Notes under the pieces: generated by a model
What the model saw: only the letters and a program-made list of their open reading frames with translations
The model's database searches: none
What the model was told of the DNA's origin: nothing
Made by a program: the position numbers and the translations under genes
Assembly (NCBI GenBank): GCA_024362935.1
Contig: JANCRA010000003.1
Span: 38,749,291-38,813,290 of the forward strand
Length of the DNA stretch: 64,000 bases
Source: Setophaga petechia
Lineage: Eukaryota; Chordata; Aves; Passeriformes; Parulidae
Direction: 5' to 3'
Part shown: positions 24,301 through 36,400 of the stretch, piece by piece
Layout of the letters: each line of letters begins with the position of its first letter
How positions within the stretch are numbered: position 1 is the first letter of the stretch

Positions 24301-27300
24301 ATGTAGTACAATCATGGAAAACTTTGTGGCAGGGGGATAATCATCCTCATGTAACCCATGCACGCAGGCTTTGCTGTCAGCTCAGTCTAGCTGCTCACAA
24401 TCCAAGGCTTCCCTTGGCTTCACTTGCTGTGAGCTACCACACTCAGAATTTGACAAATTCCTTTGCTGACACACACGTCATCTTTGGCCAGGATTATTCC
24501 ACCCAGAAAGAGTGATAGTGAAGCCACAGTGTGCTGCAATTCCTTTGGCACTTTCAAATGTTTACTTCTCTGATGCTGCACTTAATAAAGAAACACCTGT
24601 AGACACTGGTGTCAATCATTTAGAAGACAACACTTCCACCTTCTCCCATCAAGTATTATGGCTGAAAGGAAGAATATAAGATATTTACACCTTTCTTTTG
24701 CAGGAGACATCACTTCTCACTGAAAACTAGGCTGCAGACAGGAGGGTTATGTCTATTTTCTCTGATAAATGTTTGGCTCTTCTTTTCTCTAAGACCTGAA
24801 ATGACAGAGTACTGATTCACAATTAGACAGCAAACCCAAGAAATATGTGCCTAGAAAGAACCAGATCAAAACAGACTCTTACAAACCAGGAAGGCTTCAG
24901 GGAGATCTCAGCTGAAGGCTGTGACTGCCAACAATCTAACTTCAGCTTTGAGAGAAATTAGATCTATGGCTTGTGTCCTTTAAATAATTTTGGTTCCTGT
25001 TACTAAATATGCTCAGGATGTCCAATTACAAAATTCACCAAGATCAAGAGAGCTAAAAGTGTGATCATATTTCTTACCATTGATGGGAAATACCACTTTT
25101 ACTTTTCAACCAAAGCTGAACAGTAAGATAATTTTTCTTTAGAGGAAGTTAATAAGGCATAGGCTTACTCCTGAGCAAGTCTATGTCAGATTTCCTTTCA
25201 AAGGAATGCATGCTGAAAACTCCACACCACTGAGCCAGAATCCTGACTGAAAGGGTAAATGGGCCTCTGAGCTCCAGAATGGGGTTTCTAACCAGGAATT
25301 TCAGGGAATGACTAGGGTAGAATTCCAAGCACAGTAAAAAAGGCCAGATTTAGGAATTACTTCTCTTGTCCTCTTTAATTCTGCCTTAAACAACCAGACT
25401 GACTTCTAGCCCAATTGTCCATGTATTGCATGATGCTTAATGTCCAGATGTTCCTTTTTTATCTGAGACTTAGACTTCTCTCATTAGCTTCCAAGATTTT
25501 CAGTAATTTTGACAGCCCAAGAGACTAAGAAATCCTAGGGCATGAATTAGGAATATAATTATTGGTACTGGGACAGCTGTGTACAAAATATGTGGGAAAA
25601 TCTCTTATAAAAGCATGTACCAAAGTCTCTTCCTTCTGGAAGAAGCAGTGAATTGATTGCCTTGTTTGGAAGAACATATTCTCTCAAAATCTGTAACACA
25701 GAGTGTTGAAAGTCATGAGGGTCTTATTTGCCCCTTCACAATGTTCAGATGCTGGATGGCAAGAAAAAAATCAACTTCTGCATGCAAAGTTCACCAGGCA
25801 AGACCATTACAATCATAACCAAAGCATGACAAAAACCCGTACTCTTCCTTCATGTGTAGCTAACATTTACTCCACAAGATTTCATTGGAATGAGAAGCCT
25901 CCTTGCATGCACTCTGATCACAGTCTGAGGAGTGTTACATCCTGTTCTCATGATGAGTGGACTTTTCCTCTCTATGCCTTTGAGAGGGGAAAAAAAGCCT
26001 CTCTGAGCTTTGTCAGCTTTCATGCAATATTCTCTTTCCTTCTTCTATATCCACAATTAGTGGCAATTTCAGGTGAGAAGGCAAACAACATCACTAGAGT
26101 GTGCTCTCCTGATTATGATCCCATAGCTCTGTTAAGGCAGCAGAAAACACAACATCTGAGCACACAGACAGCAGCAAATGTTGCATTGTCTGAACAAGCA
26201 AACAGCCATGTCTGGAAAGTAGGTGAACTGAGGCAGCACACTTCATCCTGAAAACATGACTTCTGTTTGTTAAAATGCAGTTAGTTCAGCATGACATGAG
26301 GTCAGTGGGAGGATTAACTCATCTCTATTTCTGTCCCCATGTTAATACAGAGCTGCAGTCAACATTTCAAATGTTACTTTCAAAGGAGACATGACAAGCA
26401 TAAAGAGGAACTACTAATGTTCTAACTTTTTTCTTATTGATTTCACTCAGTTTCCTATGCCAGGCTGAGGCCTTGACTTTCAGAAGGAAAAAAAAATTCT
26501 TCCATTAAGTGTCCAGAAATGTGCTTAGATGAGCAAAACAAACACCAAAATAGAAGGTCTTAAAAATTACTTTCTCAAAGAGATCTCCCACTAATTGACC
26601 TGTAAAGTTTGGTGTTGTCAAGAGATTACCTGCTCTGTGTACTGAACAATTCACAAATCACCATGCACGAGCACTACAATTTGCTGATCTGTTAAAAAAC
26701 AAACCCAAATCTAGATGACAATCCAATTAAGCTTTGGGCAAAAAGGTTGGTGTTCCAAAGATGTTTTGCCATTTAAATGAGTGGTTGTGATAATTCTGTC
26801 TTTTCTTATACAACACCAGAGATTTGAATAGATAAATTATGGAAAGAGGTGTCAGCTGAATAGGTTTACTTTGAAAAAGGTTTAGTCTGAAAAATATTTA
26901 AAGATATTATAACATGGGCTGAAGTGTGAGCTAATAATGTGTACGAGGTATGTGCTGAAAAGGAGAAAGAAACTTCTGAGCAGATGAAACTATCAAACAA
27001 TAAGAAATTGAAAATTCAGTTGCTGAATGCAGAGCTTGATTCTCAGAGTTAAGTTCTCAGAGTCTGCTGCATTTAGGGAAATAAGATATTTGTCACCTTC
27101 AGAAGAAACTTACACAAGAAATTCCCTGAAGTAGAAAGAACGACAGACACCTCCTCAGAACTAATCAGGGGGTTAGCTATGCAAACAAATTTCATTAGTT
27201 ATCAGACTGTTCTGGATAATTAAGTCTCATGAGCCAGGGTGTAATCACTGGAAAATTCCCTCCCTCTCCCCACCTCTATGTATAACTTTGAATAGATTCC

Positions 27301-30300
27301 TCATGTGTCTTGTTCCTGTTTTACTTTAGCTCATCTGTCATACCACACTACAGAGAACAGCATGAAGAAGTGAACTGTTAACTCCCAGACTGAATTGCTA
27401 GACCAAAACAAGTGACTGGAACTCCTGCTCTAGTGAACACCAGCTCTCTGCACCTGACTATTTCTGTACTCAAAGAGACTTCTCAGAGATAACTTAACTT
27501 ACCTCTATACACAGAGACTGGGAGCCACAGAAAAAAAGTAGACAGAAGAGCGGTCTAGATTCCTGTAGGTGAAGGTCACCCACAGGTTTGGATGAATCCA
27601 CACAACTGCCAGCAGGCAGATCCCTGCATCAGGCTTTGCCTGCTCCATGGGTGAGCTGTGCACAGTGCAAGGCTGCCAACCATTCCCTGGACCAGCACTG
27701 GGAAAAAAGAGCTTTGAATGAAAAGAGCTTTGCAGTCACTGAAAATAGGCCCAGTTGTCAGGAAAGAAGGTAGCGGAGAGAGCATAAAACAACAACCACA
27801 GACTTGCATGGTCAGCTAGGCAGGAGAACCCCTGGAGATGTCCTAGGGTTCCTTTGGCCATCATCAAGGAAGCTGCATCCACAGCAAGCTGAAAAAACTT
27901 GTTTGTCTTGCATCTGCTAATGGGCTCAAGAGAGGGAGAATGTAGGTCTGAACTTTGGGACTGCCATTTTCTCATTTTTATTTGAAAATCCATAATTAAA
28001 AGTATGTACATCTACAAAGGGTCAGTTCCAGGAGATAAGCTACCGACAGCCAGGGTCCAATGTCCATAATTCACTTTTCTTAACAAATTACTTTCTGCAG
28101 TCTGAGAAGCTTCATGAGGAATTCAAATCCTTCTGGAGCTATTTCTCCAGAATGGACTTTGCTGCAAGTAACATGCTCAGGATTATTTTCTTCATCTTTT
28201 CTCTGTACTGACTTCTGGGTCAGCCTGAGACTGTTACAAGGCAGTGTACATCCTCAGAAATTCATTTATGCACTCTGAAAAGGGTGGTTTTCCCTAAGAG
28301 TTTTCTTCTACACAAATTTATAAAGATGATGTCTTTTGTTGAAGCCCTCTGAGGGTTTCAGCAATATTGCATTTATCATTTACCATGGTTCCTTTGGTGG
28401 TACTGTGTCATCACATAAGCATAAGACCCATCCAGCAAAATACTTACAGATGCCAAAACAGAGCAAAGGAAGAAAACTGTCTCAAGGGAAGAAGGAAAGG
28501 AAAGAGATATGGGAAAAGAAGATGAGGTAGTCTGGAAAATAGAACAGGGGGTGCACACAGCTTGCTGGAACTGGAAAGGTCGGCAACAGATAGGACAGGC
28601 CGATTGTGTAAAGCAATCTGCAAACAGAGCCCTTATGGCTACTTCCATACAAATAAAACATTAGCTACCAAAGAACCATTTTCTGGTTGCATTGAGCAGA
28701 AATGTGCCCCTTGTTCTGGCTATCTACCCCTGACTTCAATGACCCCTGAGTGGAAGATTGAGTTGATAGCTCCTGCCTTGTTTCAGCTGCAGCCATCAGT
28801 CACAATGCCATGGTTGATCACTGAAGTTTATCAGCACTGCAAAGATTCTGTTTTTTCTGGAGTCGGTGAAAACTGCAGAGAGGAGCTGGTGTTCACAGGG
28901 CATAGTGCATTTGTGCTGTTAGAAACACATTGGCATATTATAACAATTCTGCTGCTCAGACAGAAGAGCAATGACAGCACTTTTCTTTCTCAGAAACAGA
29001 CTGCAAATAATGAATCAGTAAGACGCAGTAACACTGTAGTAAACATTAGAGATGAAGCTTATTATTTATGAAGCACAATGGAACTTTTCTCAAGAAGACA
29101 CAGCAGTGCTGACTCTCTCTAATACACTGCTGTCATTTCCTTAGCTTATTTACTGCCAGAGAAATTAATCTGCTGTTTTAAGTATAACAGCAGTTACTTT
29201 GGTGGTTTGGCAGTGGATCTAAATGTCAGGGATGGAAATCGTGACATTCTTAAAGTTTAAGATAGTAAATGTTTTATTCTATTATAGGCTGAAGATTTAA
29301 AAAAACCTGTGGAAAATTCAGGTCACAACAAGAAGCAAGTCTCTTCCAAATCTAGGGGACAGTTGCATTACAGGCTTTGATGCCTGCTTCTTTCTCTCCA
29401 TACTAGAAATTGAAAACTTATGAGTGACATATCTATGTCCATACTTAATTGCAAATGACTTGTTTTCCAGACATCTTTCTCTGTATCACTCCAGCTGTTA
29501 TAAGGTAATGCAGTAAGTTAGTAGGTGGATTTTTTAACTTGTCTTAGGTATCAGCAATTCTCTTCCTCCTATGTAATTCTGTTTTCTGTCCCTAGTGCAG
29601 GCATATTTAGAGTTTTCCACACCCTTTGGTGCATTCCAGAAAACAGAGTTTACTTTATAATAGATTAAACTGAACTTGCTTGGTGAAATAGGTGCAGAAT
29701 CAGAACACAAGGGTATGCCTGCTTCAAATTCCAGCAGATTAATGATAAACAGTACACTGTTGAAATGCAGCCTGGAAAGTTACAACCATTTCCAAAGTTC
29801 CAGAAAGAATGAATGATACCCCCACTGGAGGTTAATCACTCTACCTTAGGGATGACATACCATATCAGGTATTTAGTTATTATAGAGAAACTCCTTCCTT
29901 CACAAGTACCCACACTACTGTTAATAATTCTGGAAAGATTTTCTTCTGTGTAAAATCCAGATTTTTTTTCCCAGCTAAAGAGCAAGAACAATTTTATAAA
30001 AGAATCTGCCATACAAGGTGTTGATATGTGGATAAAAGATTTGACTCTCTGACACGTCAGAATTTAATAACATGGCTGGAGAAGGTAAAGGCAGAAAATC
30101 TTTGAAGCACAGTGTTCTCATGGGGAATACCCAAGGGGACAGTGAACAACTCTAAGACAAACTTCTCCTTTGGTTCCCCAGACCTGCTCTGCTTCCTACA
30201 GCGCCAGCCAGGTCACCTGCACCTCCATTTTTTATATTCATCTCTAGTCTCTGGCATATGATTTTTTTTCTTGGAAATCCATAACTCTCCTAGCAAGTCT

Positions 30301-32692
30301 CTTTCTGGAACCTTCTATCACAACTGCCAGCATGTACTCCCCCTCCAGACAATTTATCTTCCTTGGAATACAGTTGGAATTGCATTCTCATCTGTTCTAA
30401 AAATCAGACCTAATTATAGACTTAATTACCTAACTTTGAATTACAGTAATGTTAATTAATTGTTAATTCATATTCCATATAATCAGCTGGAATGGTAGTG
30501 GAAAAAAAATCCTTTGTGTGGCATTTTATAGCAATTAATTTGCTTTGGTGTTTAAGAACAAAGGCATTGGTTTGATGATGTTCTTGGTTTAAGACAACAA
30601 AGCTGTGTTGTAATCAGCACCAACATGTACATGCATCTCTTGCTTTTTTCCCCTGCTGTTCTCCTGCCCCAGTGTCAGCCTACTATTCTCTAAATGTTTT
30701 ATTGTACATGCAAAGTATTTAAGAGATGCTTAGCTAATTATCCTTAGGTTTTGGAAAGTAATGTATGCTGCAAAATGTCTGTATACTTTTAGTGAGATTT
30801 TTGTCTTTTTTATGTGTAGGTTGAGGGTTTTTTCATTTAAGAAAATCAAAAAAATTGTACAAAAGTAGTAACTATATTTCACATTAATTTACTATGTATG
30901 CTGAGGAGAACGATTACATTTTAACTGTTATTACTACTCTAAATACTCAAAAAAATATGATTGTCTTCTTGGCTGGATGTGTTCAATATGAAATCAGAGC
31001 ATGCTTCTAATTTATTTTTGTACATACCTTATACAGTTTTAGTAGCAGTTACATGTTTTTCAGTTCCTGATTTTCAAAAATTTCTGTTTTCTTTCATATG
31101 TAAATCATCTGGTAAGCACCTGGTGAGCAGGCAGTCCTTGGAAATCTGGTGTGATACTACGTTTGAAGTTTGGAGTTTCCTGGGCACCTAAAATTAAAAC
31201 TCAGCAGTTAGTTTTGTGCCAGGACTCACTAGACAGAGCTTTCCTCCCCTTCAGGTCATGATCCAAATCTGCAAGTTAAAGATAACGGCAGCTGATGCTG
31301 AAGATTGGATGATTTAATCAAAAGTGAAGACGAAAGCATCTCCTGCTTCTCTTCCATTGAAATTCAGTTCACTGCTATGAAAATCTGAAACCTACCAGAA
31401 CAATAAAAAAATCAAGCTGTTTCCCAGCAAATCCTTTGTTCTCTAGTTGAGAATAGCACTCAAAATGACTTCTTACCTTTTACAGTGAATGTACAAAGGT
31501 CCTATCAAAAAAAACAAATATTCAGTAGAAAAAAAATCATTCAAGCTTATTCTCTAGGGAAACAAGGAATGGCAAGTCCAAACCTAGCAGTGGTTTCTCT
31601 CTGTGCTTAGTGATGTAACTCAGAGACGAGTTTGTTGTTTACATGCAAGCCTCTGTGTTATGTTACACACCTTTGGATATCCCATCTGGTCTCCAGCCAC
31701 CACTGCTGAGAAGCAACTATTGTCGCCTATTCCTGTAGCTTTTTTTGTTTTTTTTCTTTTTTAATCAGATGTAAAGCGCCACGACAATCACAACATGGCT
31801 TGAGAGGTAAAGAAAAAAAACCCAGTAAAATAAAATTATAAACCATGCTAGCTTCAACAATGTCAGTGAACAGTCTCTAGTAAAGTGATTTGGTAGCAGT
31901 CAGAGGTACCCTGCTCTAAAATGTAAAACACATTATGTCATTAAGAAGTCCTGCCTTAGTGAATCTGAAAGAATTTAACCAGTTTATGGATAGACAAAGG
32001 AATTCTTTAGAAGGAGTGGCAAATTCTGCTGGATTACATGAACAGTTTACAAAGGAGGAAATAAAGTAATCTTAGTATTTCTCCCTGCTTCACAGACTTT
32101 CAGTACTTAGCTCAAAACAAACCATTCAAAGGGTTTTCTGGCTAGGCAAATGAATACAACAGCACACACACACTCATATATATTTATATAAAATAATCAC
32201 CAATTCTTACTTAAAGCCACTTCTTTACTCCTTTTGCAGAACTGTGAAGATAAATATCAACCAGTTTGTGCCACAGTGCTGCTAAGCACAGGAGACAGCT
32301 TCAGGGAGAAACAACACGAGCAAGGATTATCCAGAGCCATGGGAAGTGGACCTAATGATTGAGAAGGGACAGCAGCCTGGGCTTCCAGAGAAGGAGGCAG
32401 CAGGGCTGTGGGGTTTTTGCCATAAGATTCACAAACTGCCTGAAATTTCAAGAACTGTATCTAACAAACACAAACCAAGTGCCTCTAGATCATCTCAATC
32501 ACAAACAGAATGAGCTCAGCCCCAGAAACACCCAGACCTTGCACTTCTGGTGATGGAAAAATTGTTATTTAAGATATAGTGTGGGGCACTGTTGAAATCA
32601 GCACAAGGAAAATAGAAATCTAGCTCTCTGGTAAAATATCTCTCACGCTAATTTCTGGAATCTTTAAAATGTCCCCAAGTACCTGAACCAGA
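18397..32692. other. Intergenic sequence, no gene seen
   Basis: The largest repeat-poor stretch. It contains open frames of 182 codons (25703-26251, plus), 169 codons (28562-29071, plus) and 116 codons (22639-22989, plus). None shows a domain, signal peptide, repeat structure or splice-site context. A rough estimate for random sequence of this length and six frames predicts about one stop-free run near 180 codons, so these are treated as accidental. A GC-richer, GCTG-rich patch lies at about 22670-22990. Confidence 0.65.
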
Positions 32693-33430
32693 TCATAGAA
32701 TCATTTAACTGGAAAAGATCCTCAAGATCAAGTCCAAATGTAAACCTACTACTGCCAAGTCCAGCACTAAACCATGTCCCTAAGTGCCACATCTACATGT
32801 CTGTTAATACCTCCAGGGATGGCTACTCAGTAATTTCCCTGGGCAGCCTGTTCCAATGACAGCACAGATGTAACTCCAGTCACACCATCCCCAGGCTCAG
32901 CCATCCAGTCAGTGTTTACCCAGTAAACACCTCTCCAAGCCACGGGCAGCCTGCTTCTCCAGGAGGATGCTGGAGAAAATGCTCAAAATGAGAAATGCTC
33001 TTAAAAGCTTTACTAAACTCAAGGTAGACAACATCCACAACCTTTCCCTCATCCACTGAGCAGGTCACTTTGTCATAGATCAGGCTGGTGAAGCAGCACC
33101 TCCCTTTCCCAATCCATGCTGGCTGGGCTGATCCCCTGGCTGCCCTGTTCCTGCTGTGTGATCTCACTTAGGACAATCAGCTCCATGACCTTCCCTGGCA
33201 CTAAGGTCAGGCTGACAGACCTGTGGTTCCCCAAATTCTCCTTCCAACTCATTCTGTAGATGAGTGACACTTTTGCAGAATTCCAGCCAGCAGAGACTTC
33301 CCTGTTTAGCCAGGACTGCTGGTAAACATTTGAGAGATGCTTCAGCTCTCTGCTGTGTGGTCAGTTGTTTTCTGTGCCTTCTCATAGTTTGATTACTTGA
33401 AAGATGTGAGGCAGCCCCAAGAGACCTGAG
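32693..33430 (-). mobile_element. CR1 LINE fragment with reverse transcriptase remnants and internal deletion
   Basis: On the minus strand, translated pieces show CR1 reverse-transcriptase motifs: SLTLVPGKVMELIVLSEIT, DKVTCSVDEGKVVDVVYLEF and SKAFKSISH (the palm-domain D-x-S-K-A-F segment, with the usual FSKAFDT-type sequence altered), then LGEVFTG and a DGWAQPGDGVTGVTS-like stretch. After about 32875 the sequence passes straight to the 3' UTR block (GGAACAGGCTGCCCAGGG...) and ends at AATGATTCTATGATC near 32693. The coding region between the early palm and the 3' UTR is therefore missing. Frames are shifted between segments, so it is a dead copy. Confidence 0.9.
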
Positions 33431-36400
33431 ACACATGAACAACAAAGGGCTTCCTCACTAGTATTTCACATTATCACTGGAAGCCAAAGGCAGCTTTTTA
33501 AGATGTAGTTAGAGCTGCTATTCTAATCTTTTTAGTCTCTTGGCACCTCTGTGGGCAGTCCCAGCACTATTTTTATTTCAGAAATCTACATTCTCTGCAT
33601 ACTAGCAAGAAAACAGTTGCTAAAAAAAGGATAGACAGAAACTCACAAAAATTTAACTTTCTGAGAAAGTTGACTCCTCACAGCCTTCAAAAAAAGTTGA
33701 AGATTTCTTTCAAGTCCAAATATGCTTCTATTGTAAAAAGGTCTGCTTGTATAAGGATTTGAGATAACACAAATTCTTAGGACTTCATGGTGAGGTGAGT
33801 CAAGGTTTTCTGGGATTGTCGTAAAAACTGATTACACATTGCCAGATAAGAAATTCCTCAAATTATTTAAACAGCTGACACATAAATGACCTCTCACTAA
33901 AATGACCTCTTACTTTAAAAGTGGTGGTCAGTACTAAAATAATCTTTATGCATACACTTTGCTGCTGACACAAATCTACATCTGAAATAAAACTTGTGCA
34001 ATTGAGCATCTTTGGAATGTCCTTCAGAATTCCAATGAAAGCATTTTTATGTGCAGATATAATTCAAAATTTTGTAAAAACATCATTGTGTTTATAAATG
34101 TTTTGGTAAACTAGGTCACTACTTCTTTCAGTACATTGAAACTAATTTTAACTGGAAAAAAAAAGGAAATTGAGCAAGAAGAAATTAGATATTTTTCTCA
34201 CATCGTTGAAAGCCTACAAAAAGGCCATCTTTACATTTCCTACTGTTGGTGACAGGGGCACCTTCTCCAGAAAACTTACCTAGCAGTTACATACTTCAAG
34301 CAAAGAAAATTGCAATCTGTAGTTGTTTAATCTGTTCTTCACTTATGAAACTCCAGCCAACCATTCTAAATTACCACAAAAATAATGGCAAACCACATGA
34401 AAACAATTATTTTTAATACCACAAGAACTTCAGAAGAAATCCCTAAAACTTCCAGAGTCAAAAGAACGCATTCTAGAACTTTTAATTAGAACTTGTGGTT
34501 GCTATGGGAAAAAAACTGTCACTTACAACAAAGCCACATCTTTCTGTATTTAATTAATCTAAAAACTGAAAAGAAAACCTCAAAACAAACACTCCCCACC
34601 CTCTCAGTGTTTAGGTATGCAAGAATCCAGAGTTCTTATGTCACTGAGTTCTCCGTTTTCCTGTCCTAATGTCACTTTCTGCCACCAGTTAGGCAAACTC
34701 TTGTCTCACTGGAGCATTATAGCTATTCAGGAGGGGGGTTTTGGTTGGTTGGTTGGTTTTTTTGTTTGTTTTGCTTGTTGCTATTTTAGAGATGTCATTT
34801 CCTTTGGCATTGGTGTCACAATTCTGAAATCAAAAGTAAATTATCAATTATCATCCATGTCCAGTTTGATTTGAATGGTACACACAGACACACTACTGAG
34901 CTGTACATAGCGCACACCCACAGGAGGACAATATCACATTAGGCAGCTTAAAAATTAAACTGGACTCATGCTTAGAAAAGCACAGAGAAAAATAATGGCT
35001 TAGCCTATGCCTAAAGCAGTCCCAATAACATGTGTTTTCTTAGATGAGATATGTTAGATTTATCTGTAATCTATGTTAGATTTATCTGTAAATTGAGTAT
35101 TACACAACTATTGCAGGTTTTACTTGGTTAGATGTCTTTCTATTATTTAACCAAAAAAAAAAGTTTAAAACCTCTTCAATTGGACAAATTATTCTCACAA
35201 AAGAAAACTCTTCATCCTTCCACAGCTCTGAAATACTGTGGTGAGGTAGGTAAAGGGAAGGCTGCTTTCTCACCCAAAGATTGCTTCACAGATTCTTCAG
35301 GGTGTCTCTCTTAGCCAAGAGTATTTGCTCCCAGCTATCATTGCACCTGTCTCATCACTCCTGTTTGAGCAACAGATGCAATGTTGCAATCACTCTCTTC
35401 AAATGTAATCAGGGCAGATTTCTCTCAGGCCTCCCCCAGTGTTGTACCTGTACACACGCATGGAAACACGAACATTAAAGCAGAAATGTTGAAGTCTCAG
35501 CAGGGGAATTCAGAAGCCCGCCCCTGTTCATACTGTAGCCGAAATCTGAAAGGCTCTAACAAAGATAGCAGCACATGGTCTTTACCTGTCTGTCTCTCCA
35601 CATACAGAGATTGTAAATGGGCCCTCACACACACAGGAATTATGCACTTCCTTTAAAAGGAGGTCCAAGAAGTAAAATTGCCTTTCTAAATGCATTATGG
35701 AATATTAAAGTCTTGAAGCATTACTTCCTTTTAAGTTTGCCTATGACAATTACACAGTCAGAGATCATCTGCTTATACTTTGTGGCTTAAAGAAATCCAG
35801 GCACTTCTTGATAATGAATAAAATAGAGATAATGCTACACAAAGAATGCTGTTCAAATACAGGTGAAAAAGACTCCTTTCTTTTGACTTTCTTTCATCTC
35901 TTCTACCCTCTACAATAGGGATTGTCTTCAAAATTAAAGATGTCTTCCTGCAACTGCTCAAATCTAGTCTTTGGCTAAAGGGCCTCTCTCAGCTCAGATT
36001 ACACTTAAAATTTAAGCCATGTGAGTATTTGAGACAGCCCTGACAGGTGAATTTCAATAATCACTTCTCTTCTCTGAGTATTATCCACTTCATTAAGAGG
36101 GCCTCGACCCTCTGTGGCCTCTGTTTGCAGCTGTCAGAGAGGACACAAATGCATATGGATAGCAGCCAAGGAGGTACCTTAGAGGATTGTTTCAGATAAC
36201 TTCACAGATCCAGAAATGTTTCTTCTGCTCCAGCCTGGGAGTCACTCAGAATCGTTAGCCCTCGTTATGAGCTTGTGTAAGACACCACCCGCTTTGAAGA
36301 CTGTGATAGTTATAGTAGGTTCAAAATATGAATGGACAGAGAAAAGACTAAACCTACCTGAAAAAGCTGTAATTCCCCTATATTTGTCAACAGGGAAATG

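Noticed and set aside
25703..26251. 182-codon plus-strand open frame, the longest in the window
   Set aside because: No domain, no signal or membrane pattern, odd low-complexity-free mixture typical of random translation, and about one frame of this length is expected by chance in 64 kb.
28562..29071. 169-codon plus-strand open frame
   Set aside because: No recognisable motif or splice context. Length is within chance expectation for six frames.
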